From Altererythrobacter sp. (GTDB lineage Bacteria; Pseudomonadota; Alphaproteobacteria; Sphingomonadales; Sphingomonadaceae): a stretch of DNA of 51,101 nucleotides. The notes beneath the pieces were generated by a model, which saw only the letters and a program-made list of their open reading frames with translations, ran no database searches and was not told where the DNA came from. This document shows positions 25,579 to 35,624 of the stretch, in pieces. The stretch is taken from NCBI GenBank assembly GCA_031178065.1, contig JAPSJS010000020.1:1-51101 (forward strand), in the 5' to 3' direction. The position numbers and the translations under genes are program-made. Numbering within the stretch: the stretch's first letter is position 1; each line of letters opens with the position of its first letter.

Positions 25579-26567
25579 AGACGCTCCCCGAGGCCGAGCC
25601 CCACCTCTCCGAAGCCGAGGCCGAGGAAGTCTTCGGCTGGATCCTCGACGGCGAGACCAGTGAGGAGGAGATCGCCCGGTTTCTCATCGAGATCACCGAG
25701 CGCAGCGAGACGGCGGACGAGATCGCCGGCGCGGCGCGGGCGCTCCGTGCGCGGATGATCCCGGTTGCGGCGCCGGACAATGCCGTCGACTGCTGCGGCA
25801 CCGGAGGCGACGGCCATCACACGCTCAACGTCTCGACCGCCGTGAGCCTCGTCGTTGCGGCCGCGGGCGTGCCCGTCGCCAAGCACGGCAATCGTGCGGC
25901 CAGCAGCAAGTCCGGCGCAGCGGATACGCTGGAAGCGCTCGGGCTCGATATGGAAGCGGCTGGAAGAACAGCCGAAAAGACATTGGCGGAGCTGGGAATT
26001 TGCTTCCTCTTCGCGAAGAACCACCACCCCGCGATGGGACGGATTCAGCCGCTCCGTCAGCGGCTCGGCCGGCGCACGATCTTCAACCTCATGGGCCCCC
26101 TGTCGAACCCGGCCGGCGTGCGGCGTCAGTTGATCGGCATCGCCCGCCCCGGCTACGTGCCGATCTACGCAGCGGCCAAGGCCAGGCTCGGGACCGAGCG
26201 CACCTTCATCGCCTCGGGCGACGAGGGGCTCGACGAGCTGAGCCTCGCCGGCGGCAATGAGGTGGCAGAAGTCGTCGGCAACGATTTCGAGATGCGCCGG
26301 GTCGATGCTTCGATGGCCGGTCTGCCGCATGCCCCCGTCGAGGCGATCCGCGGCGGGGATTCGCTGCACAATGCCAAGGCGCTCAAGGCGCTGCTGATGG
26401 GCGCGCCGGGCCCCTATCGCGACGCTGTGCTGCTCAACGCGTCGGCGATGCTGATCCTCGCGGGCTCGGCTCGGGGATGGGAGGACGGTGCAGCGATCGC
26501 CGCGGAGTCGCTGGACAGCGGCAATGCGGGTACCCTGCTCGATCGCTGGATCGAAATGGCGCGTTAG
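25575..26567 (+). CDS. trpD: anthranilate phosphoribosyltransferase
   Basis: This 330-aa protein transfers phosphoribose from PRPP to anthranilate. ATG 25575 is in an ATGA overlap with trpG. The N-terminal helical domain has '[27 protein letters not shown]'. The PRPP and Mg sites are visible in '[17 protein letters not shown]' and '[21 protein letters not shown]', and '[16 protein letters not shown]' and 'GDEGLDELS' are the later family motifs. The length is normal and no residue is missing. Confidence 0.97.
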   Translation: MKTLPEAEPHLSEAEAEEVFGWILDGETSEEEIARFLIEITERSETADEIAGAARALRARMIPVAAPDNAVDCCGTGGDGHHTLNVSTAVSLVVAAAGVPVAKHGNRAASSKSGAADTLEALGLDMEAAGRTAEKTLAELGICFLFAKNHHPAMGRIQPLRQRLGRRTIFNLMGPLSNPAGVRRQLIGIARPGYVPIYAAAKARLGTERTFIASGDEGLDELSLAGGNEVAEVVGNDFEMRRVDASMAGLPHAPVEAIRGGDSLHNAKALKALLMGAPGPYRDAVLLNASAMLILAGSARGWEDGAAIAAESLDSGNAGTLLDRWIEMAR

Positions 26568-26607
26568 ATCGTGCGACGAACGCAAGCTGCCACACGGAAA
26601 CCGGACG

Positions 26608-27393
26608 ATGAACAAGCTCGACGAAATCTGCGCCACCAAGCGTGAGGAAGTCGCTGCCCGCAAAGGGCTCGCCACGATCGAGGATCTCGACCGTGCCGCG
26701 CGGGATGCCGGGCCGCCGCGGGGCTTCGCCGACGCACTTGCGGCCAAGGCGCGGAACGGGTTCGGCCTGATTGCGGAAATCAAGAAAGCTTCGCCGTCCA
26801 AGGGTCTGATCCGCGCCGATTTTCGCCCCGCCGAACACGCTTTGGCCTATCAGGCGGGAGGCGCCGCCTGCCTCTCGGTTCTCACCGACGCGCCCTACTT
26901 TCAGGGGCATGAGGATTTTCTGATGGATGCGCGCGCGGCCTGCGACCTGCCCGTGCTGCGGAAGGACTTCATGGTCGACCCATGGCAAGTCGCCGAGGCG
27001 CGCGCGATCGGGGCGGATGCGATTCTCATCATCGTGGCCGCGCTCGACGACGGCGCGATGGCCGAGATCGAGGCAGCGGCGATCGAGCGCGGCATGGACG
27101 TTCTGGTCGAAGTGCACGACGAGGCGGAGATGGAGCGCGCCGGCAGGCTACGTTCGAGGCTCATCGGAATAAACAACCGTGACCTCAAGACCTTCCGCAC
27201 CGACCTCGCGGTGACCGAACGCCTCGCCCCGCTCGCGCCGGAGGATACGCTGCTGGTTGGCGAGAGCGGAATCGAGCGCCATGCCGATTGCGAGCGCCTG
27301 GCCGTGGCAGGTGTGCGCTGCTTCCTTGTGGGCGAGAGCCTGATGCGGCAACCCGACCTCACGGCCGCAACGCGGCAGCTTCTCCGCGGCTAG
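26608..27393 (+). CDS. trpC: indole-3-glycerol phosphate synthase
   Basis: This 261-aa TIM-barrel enzyme closes the ring to form indole-3-glycerol phosphate. ATG 26608 begins '[20 protein letters not shown]'. Catalytic motifs are '[16 protein letters not shown]', '[12 protein letters not shown]', '[14 protein letters not shown]', '[11 protein letters not shown]', '[11 protein letters not shown]' and 'LVGESGI'. It stands alone, without a fused trpF. Forty bases separate it from trpD. trpF, trpB and trpA are not in the window. It is followed directly by lexA; in many relatives moaC and moeA stand between the two. Confidence 0.97.
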   Translation: MNKLDEICATKREEVAARKGLATIEDLDRAARDAGPPRGFADALAAKARNGFGLIAEIKKASPSKGLIRADFRPAEHALAYQAGGAACLSVLTDAPYFQGHEDFLMDARAACDLPVLRKDFMVDPWQVAEARAIGADAILIIVAALDDGAMAEIEAAAIERGMDVLVEVHDEAEMERAGRLRSRLIGINNRDLKTFRTDLAVTERLAPLAPEDTLLVGESGIERHADCERLAVAGVRCFLVGESLMRQPDLTAATRQLLRG

Positions 27394-27460
27394 AGGCGGA
27401 TGCCGGAGACGAAAGCGGAACGGATGTTCTCTACTATCGACTCCAGAATGGCGGAATTGC

Positions 27461-27489
27461 TTGACTTCACCAAATCGGTTGCCTAATTG
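27461..27489 (+). promoter_or_regulatory. predicted sigma-70 promoter of lexA
   Basis: TTGACT (27461-27466), a 17-base spacer and TAATTG (27484-27489) form a good sigma-70 promoter. The start would fall near 27496, inside the LexA box, about 50 bases before the ATG. Confidence 0.65.
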
Positions 27490-27503
27490 TTCCGCATTCG
27501 TTC
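27489..27503 (+). promoter_or_regulatory. LexA (SOS) box of lexA
   Basis: GTTCCGCATTCGTTC is a perfect GTTC-N7-GTTC, the alphaproteobacterial LexA box. It begins at the last base of the predicted -10 and covers the start point, as expected for autorepression. Confidence 0.9.
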
Positions 27504-27545
27504 GCAACCTGGACGAGCGTGTCAGGCGACCGAGGAGACTTCGCC

Positions 27546-28229
27546 ATGCTGACGGCAAAGCAGCACGAGTTGATCCGTTTCATCCAGCAGCGGCTGGAAG
27601 AAACCGGCATTTCCCCTTCGTTCGAGGAGATGAAGGAGGCGCTCGATCTCAAGAGCAAGTCGGGCGTTCATCGCCTGATCTCTGCGCTCGAGGAACGCGG
27701 CTTCATCCGCCGCCTGCCCAACCGCGCTCGCGCGCTCGAAGTGCTCAAGCAGCCCGAAGATGCGACACCCGCCGCGCGCAGCGCGAAGGGTGACAATATC
27801 GTCGAACTGCACCGGGTCGCGCCAGCGCAGCCGAGGCCTGCAAACGACGTAATCGAAATTCCGCTCCACGGCCGCATCGCTGCGGGTGTGCCGATCGAGG
27901 CGATCGAGGGGCAAAGCAGCTTGCCCGTCCCCGCCGCGCTGCTTGGACCGGGCGAGCACTATGCACTCGAGGTTTCGGGCGATTCGATGATCGAGGCCGG
28001 CATTTTCGACGGCGACTTCGCGCTCGTGCGCCGTACCGACATGGCGCGGGATGGCGAGATCGTGGTGGCACTCGTGCGCAACGAGGAAGCGACGCTCAAG
28101 TACCTGCGCCGGGAGAACGGAATGATCCGGCTCGACCCGGCCAACGGCAGCTACGAACCGCAGATCTACCGACCTGACGAAGTGCAGGTGCAGGGCAAGC
28201 TTTCGGGATTGCTGCGCCGTTACCACTGA
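27546..28229 (+). CDS. lexA: LexA repressor
   Basis: This 227-aa protein is the SOS response repressor and self-cleaving serine peptidase. ATG 27546 follows a GAGGAGA ribosome site. The N-terminal winged helix-turn-helix is at about 1-70 ('[21 protein letters not shown]', '[18 protein letters not shown]'). The C-terminal S24 domain has cleavage site Ala113-Gly114 ('[10 protein letters not shown]'), nucleophile S147 ('[10 protein letters not shown]') and general base K185 ('[10 protein letters not shown]'). The linker (about 75-100) is long, as usual in alphaproteobacteria. The LexA box in its own promoter indicates autoregulation. Confidence 0.98.
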   Translation: MLTAKQHELIRFIQQRLEETGISPSFEEMKEALDLKSKSGVHRLISALEERGFIRRLPNRARALEVLKQPEDATPAARSAKGDNIVELHRVAPAQPRPANDVIEIPLHGRIAAGVPIEAIEGQSSLPVPAALLGPGEHYALEVSGDSMIEAGIFDGDFALVRRTDMARDGEIVVALVRNEEATLKYLRRENGMIRLDPANGSYEPQIYRPDEVQVQGKLSGLLRRYH

Positions 28230-28268
28230 TCGCCGAGCAAATGGCGGCGACACTGCTCGATCGTTGAT

Positions 28269-30455
28269 CTAGCGCCGCGTGCCGCGCCACCAGCCATGTT
28301 CGCCCTGCCCCTCGGCGACCGTCTCCATGCGCGGCTCGTCTAGGTAGAGCGCGAGCCCACCCGTCCCGCTGAGCAGGCGTCGATCGGCCTTTATCCAGCG
28401 GGGGCGGCAACTGCGCGGAAGAAAGCGATCGGCGACGACGATGTCGGCGCGGTCGCAGGCTGCGGCAAGCGCCCGTTCCTCCACCATGTCGCGGCCACGC
28501 GCCATCAGCAGCGTCCAGCGCCTCTCGCCGCGGTCGATTGCAAGCGTGCAGAAATCGCGGCTGCAGCGCGCACCGGCCCAGCGGCTGAGTGGAACCGGTT
28601 CGCCCTCCAGTCCCGCGAGTTCCAGGAGATTGTCGCGCGCGAACTCACTGCGGGTATCGCGCAGCATCAGCAACCGGTCGCCCTCGCCTGCGATTCCGAC
28701 GTGCCGCCCATCGCCCGAGATGAGCACGTCCGGCGCGGGCGTCCCGATGAGCAGGATCGTTCCGAGAGCTGCCGGCGCGAGGCCGAGCAGCCGCGCCCGC
28801 CCTCGCCAGAGCGCCAGCCATAGTCCGCCGGCAACGAACAGCGCGATGGTCGCCAGGTCCATCTGGGGGGCAAGCTTTACCGCTCCGGGCTGCGCGGCGG
28901 TGAAGTGCGCGATGGCGAGCAGCAGTTCGAGGGATTTGCCCACGAGCCACCAGACAGGCGCGCCCGCTCCAGCGAGATCGAGCAGCAAGGCAAATGCGAT
29001 CAGCGGCATCGATACGAAAGTGACCAGCGGAATCGCGATCACGTTCGCCAGCGCGCCGTAAAGACCGGCACGATGGAAATGAAACAGCACGATGGGCATC
29101 AGCGCTATCTCGATCACAACGCCCATGAGCAGCAGCATCCCGGCGCGCCGCGCGAACCGGACGATCCAGTTCTCCTCGCGTGGAGAAAGGAAAGCCTGCA
29201 CCGGCGCGCTGCCATGCAGCGCGACGATGGCGAGCACCGCCGCGAAGCTCATCTGGAAGCTGGGCCCGACGAGCGATTCGGGCCACAACAGGAGCACGGC
29301 AATGGCGGCCACCGCCACCATTCGCATCGACAGCGGCTCGCGTCCGAGCGCCAAGGCAATCAGCACGAGCACGGCGCCGATGCAGCTTCGCACCGTCGGT
29401 ACCTCCGCACCTGTCAGCAGCGTGTATCCGACGCCTGCTCCGGCGGCGACGGCCGCGGCAACGACCGGCAGCCGCACGCGCAACGCAAGCCACGGCCAGA
29501 GCGAGAGGAGCTTGATGGCTAAAAGGTAAGCCGCGGCGATCACCGCGCTGACGTGAAGTCCGCTGATCGACAGCAGGTGCGTCAATCCGGAGTCCCGCAT
29601 CGCCTCCTCGTCGGCACGGGTTATGGCTCCTCGATCTCCACTCGCGAACGCCGCCGCGATCGTGCCAGGTGAGCCCGACAGCCGCTCGCGCACGTGCGCG
29701 GCCAGCACGCGCTGAACCCCCGCCAGGCTGCTCGCGCCGCGGCCAGGCTGCACGATCTCGATCTCTCCGATCAGCGATCCCGTCGCCGAGAGCCCCTGGA
29801 ACCATGCAGTGCGCGCAAAATCGTAGCCGCCCGGCAGCATGGGGGGCGACGGTGGCATCAGCCGAGTTCGCAGGCGCACGACCGCACCCTCCGCCAGTCC
29901 CGGCTGGTCCGCCGCGAGCGGCACGTTGATCCGCACCTTTCGCGCACGCGCCGCCTCCGCATCGCGGTACGCCAGCACGAGACGCAGGCGGTCTTCCGCC
30001 GGCTGGTCGATCCGTTCGAGAACCCGCGCCTCGATCCGTTCGACCCGGGGATAGGCGATCGGCTCCGCTCCCACGACCGCGGAACGCAGCCACACAATAG
30101 CCATCCCCGCCGCGACCACGATCGCCAGCGAAATCACGGCCAGGCGCAAGTTCGCCCTGTCGTCCCGATCGCGCCACAGGGCCTGCGCCGCGATCGCGGC
30201 GAGCGTCGCAAGGGCGATAACGGCGATCCACTGCCATGGCACCGGCAAAAGGAACCAGACACCGATCCCAGCGGCGAAGGCGACGGCGAGCCAAGGCCCG
30301 CGATCAAATCCCGCCACGGCGAGAAACGTCTCGATCCGGTCCACCGCACTGGACAAACGCGCCGCGCTGCGCCAATTGCGCTGCGCTGCAGCATTGGCCT
30401 CTTCGGGCCCGCCCCCCAACGGCACCTCGGGCACCCCCGTCGCCATGGGAGACAT
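28269..30455 (-). CDS. comEC: ComEC/Rec2-family competence membrane protein lacking an obvious nuclease active site
   Basis: This is a 728-aa inner-membrane protein of the family that carries single-stranded DNA into the cytosol. An N-terminal DUF4131 region (helices at about 55-130, then a soluble OB-like part with 'AVVRLRTRLMPPSPPMLPGGYDF') is followed by the competence domain: 'AFASGDRGAITRADEEAMRDSG', 'HLLSISGLHVSAV', 'AEVPTVRSCIGA' and 'SFQMSFAAVLAI'. The C-terminal part (about 590-728) is soluble and sits where others have a metallo-beta-lactamase domain, but HxHxDH is not visible. ATG 30455 leaves only 20 bases to divergent gltX; the first ~35 residues look non-conserved, so a GTG near the sequence 'VDRIETFLAV' may be the true start. 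Confidence 0.88.
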   Translation of the reverse strand: MSPMATGVPEVPLGGGPEEANAAAQRNWRSAARLSSAVDRIETFLAVAGFDRGPWLAVAFAAGIGVWFLLPVPWQWIAVIALATLAAIAAQALWRDRDDRANLRLAVISLAIVVAAGMAIVWLRSAVVGAEPIAYPRVERIEARVLERIDQPAEDRLRLVLAYRDAEAARARKVRINVPLAADQPGLAEGAVVRLRTRLMPPSPPMLPGGYDFARTAWFQGLSATGSLIGEIEIVQPGRGASSLAGVQRVLAAHVRERLSGSPGTIAAAFASGDRGAITRADEEAMRDSGLTHLLSISGLHVSAVIAAAYLLAIKLLSLWPWLALRVRLPVVAAAVAAGAGVGYTLLTGAEVPTVRSCIGAVLVLIALALGREPLSMRMVAVAAIAVLLLWPESLVGPSFQMSFAAVLAIVALHGSAPVQAFLSPREENWIVRFARRAGMLLLMGVVIEIALMPIVLFHFHRAGLYGALANVIAIPLVTFVSMPLIAFALLLDLAGAGAPVWWLVGKSLELLLAIAHFTAAQPGAVKLAPQMDLATIALFVAGGLWLALWRGRARLLGLAPAALGTILLIGTPAPDVLISGDGRHVGIAGEGDRLLMLRDTRSEFARDNLLELAGLEGEPVPLSRWAGARCSRDFCTLAIDRGERRWTLLMARGRDMVEERALAAACDRADIVVADRFLPRSCRPRWIKADRRLLSGTGGLALYLDEPRMETVAEGQGEHGWWRGTRR

Positions 30456-30475
30456 AGGAAAGGATCACGTCGGAT

Positions 30476-31888
30476 ATGGCAAGCGATAGCGGACAGGTCG
30501 TGACGCGCTTCGCTCCATCGCCGACCGGATTCCTTCATATCGGCGGCGCCCGCACCGCGCTGTTCAACTGGCTTTACGCCCGCCATCACGGCGGCCGGGC
30601 GCTGCTGAGGATCGAGGATACCGACCGCAAGCGCTCGACTCCGGAAGCGATCGAAGCGATTCTCGACGGGCTCGCCTGGCTCGGCCTCGAATGGGACGAC
30701 GACGTCGTGTTCCAGTCGGAACGCGGGGCCCGCCACGTGGAGGTGGCCGAGCAGCTCCTCGCCGCAGGGCACGCCTACAAGTGCTATGCAACGACCGAAG
30801 AGCTCGAGGAAATGCGGGCCGCCCAACGCGCCGCCAAGCAGCCGCTGCGCTACGACGGCCGCTGGCGCGACCGCGATCCCGCCGATGCACCACTCGGTGC
30901 GCCCTTTGTCGTGCGGCTGAAGACACCGAACGAAGGCGAGACGGTAATAGAAGATCGGGTTCAGGGCCGGGTGACCGTGCGCAACGAGGAACTCGACGAT
31001 TACGTCCTTTTGCGCGCCGACGGCACCCCGACCTACATGCTCGCGGTGGTGGTCGACGACCACGACATGGGCGTCACCCATGTCATCCGCGGCGACGACC
31101 ATCTCAACAACGCCTTCCGCCAGTTGCCGATCTACCGAGCGATGAACTGGCCCGAGCCGGTCTATGCCCATATCCCGCTGATCCACGGCAGCGACGGGGC
31201 CAAGCTGTCGAAGCGTCACGGCGCGCTCGGTGCGGAAACCTATCGCGACGAGTTCGGCATACTGCCCGAGGCGCTGTTCAACTACCTCCTCCGCCTCGGC
31301 TGGGGCCATGGCGACCGCGAGGAAATCACGCGCGAGGAGGCGATCTCGCTGTTCGATCTCGACGGCGTGGGCAAGAGCCCTTCCCGCTTCGACCTCAAGA
31401 AGCTGCAGAACCTCAACGGCCACTATATTCGCGAAGCCGACGACGCGCGGCTCGCAGGTCTCGTGGCCGAACGGGTTGGACCCGAAGCGGACAAGGCGCT
31501 GCTCGAACGCGCCATGCCGGTGCTCAAGACCCGCGCACGCGATCTCGACGAGCTTGCCGAAGGCGCGGCCTTCCTGTTCAAGCGCCGTCCGCTGACGCTT
31601 ACGGAAAAGGCCGAAGCGCTGCTCACCGAGGGTGCGCGTGAGGTTCTGGCGCAGATCGCCAGTGGGCTACGGGCGGAAAAAAACTGGACAATCGAGGCGC
31701 TCGAAGCCACTACCAAGGCACTCGCTGAGGAGCTCGGACTGGGCCTCGGCAAGCTCGCGCAGCCCATGCGCGCAGCGCTGACCGGGACAACCACGTCCCC
31801 GGGTATTTTCGATGTGCTGGTCCTGCTTGGACGGGAAGAAGCGCTCGCGCGGATCGACGCGCAGGCCGCTCCGGCAAAGCAGGGCTAG
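30476..31888 (+). CDS. gltX: glutamate--tRNA ligase
   Basis: This 470-aa class I synthetase charges tRNA-Glu, and in many alphaproteobacteria a second copy handles tRNA-Gln for GatCAB. ATG 30476 starts '[24 protein letters not shown]'. The HIGH motif is H21-I-G-G and the KMSKS-type loop is '[12 protein letters not shown]'. '[33 protein letters not shown]' is the conserved Rossmann part and the C-terminal anticodon-binding domain is all-helical. It is likely cotranscribed with gltA, 21 bases downstream. Confidence 0.97.
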   Translation: MASDSGQVVTRFAPSPTGFLHIGGARTALFNWLYARHHGGRALLRIEDTDRKRSTPEAIEAILDGLAWLGLEWDDDVVFQSERGARHVEVAEQLLAAGHAYKCYATTEELEEMRAAQRAAKQPLRYDGRWRDRDPADAPLGAPFVVRLKTPNEGETVIEDRVQGRVTVRNEELDDYVLLRADGTPTYMLAVVVDDHDMGVTHVIRGDDHLNNAFRQLPIYRAMNWPEPVYAHIPLIHGSDGAKLSKRHGALGAETYRDEFGILPEALFNYLLRLGWGHGDREEITREEAISLFDLDGVGKSPSRFDLKKLQNLNGHYIREADDARLAGLVAERVGPEADKALLERAMPVLKTRARDLDELAEGAAFLFKRRPLTLTEKAEALLTEGAREVLAQIASGLRAEKNWTIEALEATTKALAEELGLGLGKLAQPMRAALTGTTTSPGIFDVLVLLGREEALARIDAQAAPAKQG

Positions 31889-31909
31889 GCATCAAAGAGG
31901 AGAACGAAT

Positions 31910-33196
31910 TTGGCGGACAAGCAGGCGAAACTCGAACTGGGCGGCCAGACCCATGAATTCCCCGTGCTTCAGGGGAGCGTGGGGCCGGACGTGGTCGACA
32001 TCCGCAAGCTCTACGGCAGCACCGGCGCTTTCACCTTTGACCCCGGTTACAAGTCGACCGCCAGCTGCGAAAGCGCGCTGACCTATATCGACGGGGAGGA
32101 AGGCGTTCTCCTTCACCGTGGCTACCCGATCGGTCAGCTTGCCGAACACTCGAGCTTTATGGAAGTCGCCTACCTGCTGCTGAACGGCGAACTGCCGTCG
32201 CAGGTCGAGCTCGACGACTTCAACTACACAATTACCCGCCACACGATGCTGCATGAGCAGCTCGCGACGTTCTATCGCGGTTTCCGCCGCGACGCCCACC
32301 CGATGGCGATCATGTGCGGCGTCGTGGGCGCACTGTCGGCCTTCTATCACGACAGCACCGACATCTCGGATCCCGAGCATCGCAAGATTTCCAGCCACCG
32401 CCTGATCGCGAAGATGCCGACGATCGCGGCAATGGCCTACAAGTTCTCCGTCGGGCAGCCGTTCCTCTATCCGCAGAACGACCTGAGCTATACCGGCAAC
32501 TTCCTGCGCATGACCTTCGGCGTCCCCGCCGAAGAATACGAACTGCATCCGGCGGTCGAGAAGGCAATGGACCGGATCTTCATCCTCCACGCCGATCACG
32601 AGCAGAACGCGTCGACCTCGACCGTCCGGCTCGCCGGTTCCTCCGGCGCCAACCCCTTCGCCTGCATCGCGGCCGGCATCGCCTGCCTCTGGGGCCCGGC
32701 CCACGGCGGCGCGAACGAGGCAGCGCTCAACATGCTGCACGAGATCGGCACGCCAGACCGCATCCCGCACTACATCGAGCGCGCAAAGGACAAGAACGAC
32801 CCGTTCCGCCTGATGGGCTTCGGCCACCGCGTCTACAAGAACTACGACCCGCGTGCGACCGTGATGCAGAAGACCGTGCGCGAGGTGTTCGAGGCGCTCA
32901 AGGTCACCGATCCGGTGTTCGAGACGGCGCTTCGGCTCGAGGAAATCGCGCTGAGCGACGACTACTTCAAGGAAAAGAAGCTCTTCCCGAACGTGGACTT
33001 CTACTCGGGCATCATCCTTTCGGCGATCGGCTTCCCGACCACCATGTTCACCGCCCTCTTCGCGCTCGCCCGCACGGTCGGGTGGGTCGCGCAGTGGAAC
33101 GAGATGATTTCCGATCCCGGCCAGGTCATCGGCCGCCCGCGTCAGCTCTACACCGGGCCGACCGAGCGCGACTACGTTCCGGTCGACAAGCGCTGA
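31910..33196 (+). CDS. gltA: citrate synthase
   Basis: This 428-aa enzyme condenses acetyl-CoA and oxaloacetate in the TCA cycle. Start TTG 31910 has a strong AGAGGAGA ribosome site and gives '[20 protein letters not shown]'. The length and N-terminal beta region match the hexameric type II enzyme of Gram-negatives. The active-site His residues are in '[13 protein letters not shown]' and '[14 protein letters not shown]', and the Asp in 'NVDFYSGII'. A strong hairpin follows the stop. Confidence 0.98.
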   Translation: MADKQAKLELGGQTHEFPVLQGSVGPDVVDIRKLYGSTGAFTFDPGYKSTASCESALTYIDGEEGVLLHRGYPIGQLAEHSSFMEVAYLLLNGELPSQVELDDFNYTITRHTMLHEQLATFYRGFRRDAHPMAIMCGVVGALSAFYHDSTDISDPEHRKISSHRLIAKMPTIAAMAYKFSVGQPFLYPQNDLSYTGNFLRMTFGVPAEEYELHPAVEKAMDRIFILHADHEQNASTSTVRLAGSSGANPFACIAAGIACLWGPAHGGANEAALNMLHEIGTPDRIPHYIERAKDKNDPFRLMGFGHRVYKNYDPRATVMQKTVREVFEALKVTDPVFETALRLEEIALSDDYFKEKKLFPNVDFYSGIILSAIGFPTTMFTALFALARTVGWVAQWNEMISDPGQVIGRPRQLYTGPTERDYVPVDKR

Positions 33197-33205
33197 GCTT
33201 CACAC

Positions 33206-33240
33206 GGGTGGCCGGCAGCGCAGAGGCTCGCCGGCGACCC
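33206..33240. terminator. hairpin between convergent gltA and the kinase-like gene
   Basis: GGGTGGCCGGC (33206-33216) pairs with GCCGGCGACCC (33230-33240) with one G.G mismatch and a 13-base loop. It lies 10 bases after gltA and 3 bases before the opposing stop, so it could end transcription from both sides. T tracts are weak. Confidence 0.55.
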
Positions 33241-33242
33241 GA

Positions 33243-34634
33243 TTATCCCTGAGACTTATGGCCCGCCGGTAGATCGAGCGTGAAGCTCGCGCCCTTCCCG
33301 GGCTCGCTCTCCACCGTCAGGTCTCCGCCCATTGCGCGCGCAAGCCGGCGTGAAATGTAGAGCCCGAGCCCGGAGCCGCCATCGCCGCTGCGACCGAGCC
33401 GTTCGAACTTCTCGAACACCCGCGCCTGCTGCTCGGCGTCGAGCCCCGGCCCTTCGTCCACCACGCTCACCCGGACGCGCTCCCCCTCGCCTGAAAGCTC
33501 CAGCCGAATCTGCGAGCCCTCAGGGGAATAGCGGATCGCGTTGCCGACGAGGTTGAGCAGGATCTGCAGGACACGGCGGAATTCCGCCACTGCGGGCACG
33601 GAAACGCCCGCGGGCGGCGCGGTCAGCGCTATTCCCTTCTCCTTCGCACGCACCGCCAGGATCCCCGCTGCACGGCGGGCGACATCGCCAAGGTCGATCT
33701 CATCGGGGGCCGTGGCGAAGCCTTCCGCTTCGACAACCTCGAGATCGGATAGGTCTTCGATCAGCGCCAGGAGGTGCTGGCCGGCAGCCGCGATATCGGC
33801 CGCGTAGTTGCTGTACTCCTCGGCCAGCGGTCCGGCGAGGCGGGTGCGGATCGTTTCCGCATTGGCGATGATCCGCGCAATCGGCTGCCGCAGCACCGGT
33901 GCAAGATTTCGCCCGATCAGATGAGTTGCGGAGAGGCCAGCGGGTGCGGCGTCGGCCGGCGCTTCCGCGCGGGGAAGAACGGCCTCGGATGCGAGGTAGA
34001 GCTCGAATCCGGACTGCCCGGGCTCGGGCCCTCCGAGCGGCACCAGGGTCACTGTCCATTCCCGCGGCGATTCCGGCACCCGGACCGCCTGACCGTCAAG
34101 CAGGCGCCAGTGCATCGGCTGCTCGTGGACGGCACCGGTTAGCTCGACGAAATCGGTCCAGGGCCGCCCCGCGCTCTGCTCCATGCGCACAGCGAGCGCG
34201 GCGAGATCCGGCGCACGCGCTTCGGCGGCCAGCACCCCTTGCGCGGGATCGAGCCTTGCCCACAGATCGGCCACGCTGCGCTCGATCTCCAGATGCCGCG
34301 CAGCAGCCTGCGCATCGTCGTCGCGCGCGGCGGGGGATACCTGCCAGTCGGCGATACCGATGGAGCAGCCTGCTTCGCTTCCGGAATGGGGAAAAACCTC
34401 GATCCATGCGCGGATGACTTCTTCGCCGCCGAATGCCTCAATCGCGCCGCCGAGACGCGTACCTGCGATACGCGCCTGGCGCACCCGTTCGAGCAGAGCA
34501 GGCACGGCAAGCACGCCGGGAACTTCGCCCCCGCAGCTACGCTGCAAGGCGGCGATCAGTTCGTCTGCCTCGATCAGGCGATCCTCCGCATCGGTTCGTC
34601 CGCGCGCGAGATAGCTGGGAGAGTGGGCGTTCAT
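33243..34634 (-). CDS. histidine-kinase-like protein without the phospho-acceptor histidine
   Basis: This is a 463-aa protein from ATG 34634; upstream codons overlap the previous gene. Residues 1-225 have no clear domain; the region around 60-215 could be PAS-like. A dimerisation helix pair at about 234-300 reads 'RNLAPVLRQPIARIIANAETI'. Aligned with the canonical S-H-E-L-R-T-P-L, the His position is P246. The ATPase domain is complete: N box 'NLVGNAIRYS', G1 'VVDEGPGLD', F-box-like 'VFEKFERLG' and G2 'GGSGLGLYIS'. No membrane helix is seen. It may bind ATP but not autophosphorylate at the usual place. It is the last gene of a four-gene operon, four bases after the previous stop. Confidence 0.88.
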   Translation of the reverse strand: MNAHSPSYLARGRTDAEDRLIEADELIAALQRSCGGEVPGVLAVPALLERVRQARIAGTRLGGAIEAFGGEEVIRAWIEVFPHSGSEAGCSIGIADWQVSPAARDDDAQAAARHLEIERSVADLWARLDPAQGVLAAEARAPDLAALAVRMEQSAGRPWTDFVELTGAVHEQPMHWRLLDGQAVRVPESPREWTVTLVPLGGPEPGQSGFELYLASEAVLPRAEAPADAAPAGLSATHLIGRNLAPVLRQPIARIIANAETIRTRLAGPLAEEYSNYAADIAAAGQHLLALIEDLSDLEVVEAEGFATAPDEIDLGDVARRAAGILAVRAKEKGIALTAPPAGVSVPAVAEFRRVLQILLNLVGNAIRYSPEGSQIRLELSGEGERVRVSVVDEGPGLDAEQQARVFEKFERLGRSGDGGSGLGLYISRRLARAMGGDLTVESEPGKGASFTLDLPAGHKSQG

Positions 34635-34638
34635 GGGC

Positions 34639-35601
34639 TCAGCCCAAGGCCTGCCGGTCCGACGCAGAAAGGATCGCCGCGGCGCGATCGGCGCGCAGCG
34701 TGTCGAACGCGCCGGGCAGAGTGATGCCGGGGTGGATGAGGACGAACTGCTCGGCGATTTGCTCGGGCTTGAGCCCGGCAGCGCGCAGCCCAAGCGCGAG
34801 CCGTCCGACCTGGCTCTCGTTGATTGCCACGGCAATCAGATCGCGATCCTGCTCCGCAGCAAGCGAGAGCGCCGAGAGGAACAAGGCGGTCCCGGCGTGG
34901 CCGATGGAAAGCGCCGGCTTCATCCCGTCGCCGACCGCGCCGGCCGCCCGCTCGAGCAAGGCGAGGCGAGTGGCATGCGGATGGTAGGCGTCACGCAGGC
35001 GCTTGTCCGCTTGCTCGATGGCATTTTCGTCTGTGCCGCCGGCCTGCGCGCGCCATGTCGCAAGCGCGTGCTCGAACAGCGGTGGCGGCAGCTCCGTAAG
35101 CGGCAGTTCCACCCTGCGCTGCTGCTGAACGAAACGCGCCTGCGCGGTGAGAAGCGCCATGGCGAGCTGTGCGGTGTCCGTGTCCGAGGATGCGATCAGC
35201 GATTGAAGCAGCGGCGACAGCACCGGGTCGATTGCGTTGCGCCGCTCCAACTGCATGGCCAGGCGATGCTCGAGCGCGAGCGCGTGGCAGTGGCCGAGGA
35301 ACTGCAGGTTCCGTGCAAGGCTCTCCGCCAGTGCATCGCCATGCTCCGCCGCGAAGGCGAACGGGTCCTCGATACCTGCTGCATTTGCCTGCGCGACCAG
35401 TGCCTGCCGTGCCACGTGAAGGCCCATGCCGCGCACGTTCGCCACGATCTCGTCGCTGAACAGCGCACTGTCGTGATTGGCGAGCAACATGCCTAGCATC
35501 GGACCGACCGTGCCGAGCACGAGGTCGCCGCGCGCGAGCTCGCCCGCGAGAACCGCCTCGATCGGCGAATACGAGGCGCTGTTCGTGCCGGAGTCGGTCA
35601 T
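34639..35601 (-). CDS. conserved hypothetical protein, possibly DUF2336-like
   Basis: This is a 320-aa soluble, almost all-helical protein from ATG 35601 with a GGCGGA ribosome site. No catalytic motif is recognised. Repeating helical units ('HRLAMQLERRNAIDPVLSPLLQSLIAS', 'AQARFVQQQRRVELPLTELPPPLFEHAL') resemble my recollection of DUF2336 proteins of Sphingomonadales and Caulobacterales, but this is not certain. It sits between a membrane protein and a kinase-like gene, which suggests a role in the same pathway, perhaps as a scaffold. Confidence 0.75.
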   Translation of the reverse strand: MTDSGTNSASYSPIEAVLAGELARGDLVLGTVGPMLGMLLANHDSALFSDEIVANVRGMGLHVARQALVAQANAAGIEDPFAFAAEHGDALAESLARNLQFLGHCHALALEHRLAMQLERRNAIDPVLSPLLQSLIASSDTDTAQLAMALLTAQARFVQQQRRVELPLTELPPPLFEHALATWRAQAGGTDENAIEQADKRLRDAYHPHATRLALLERAAGAVGDGMKPALSIGHAGTALFLSALSLAAEQDRDLIAVAINESQVGRLALGLRAAGLKPEQIAEQFVLIHPGITLPGAFDTLRADRAAAILSASDRQALG

Positions 35602-35624
35602 TCATCCGCCTTAGCGCGGTATAG

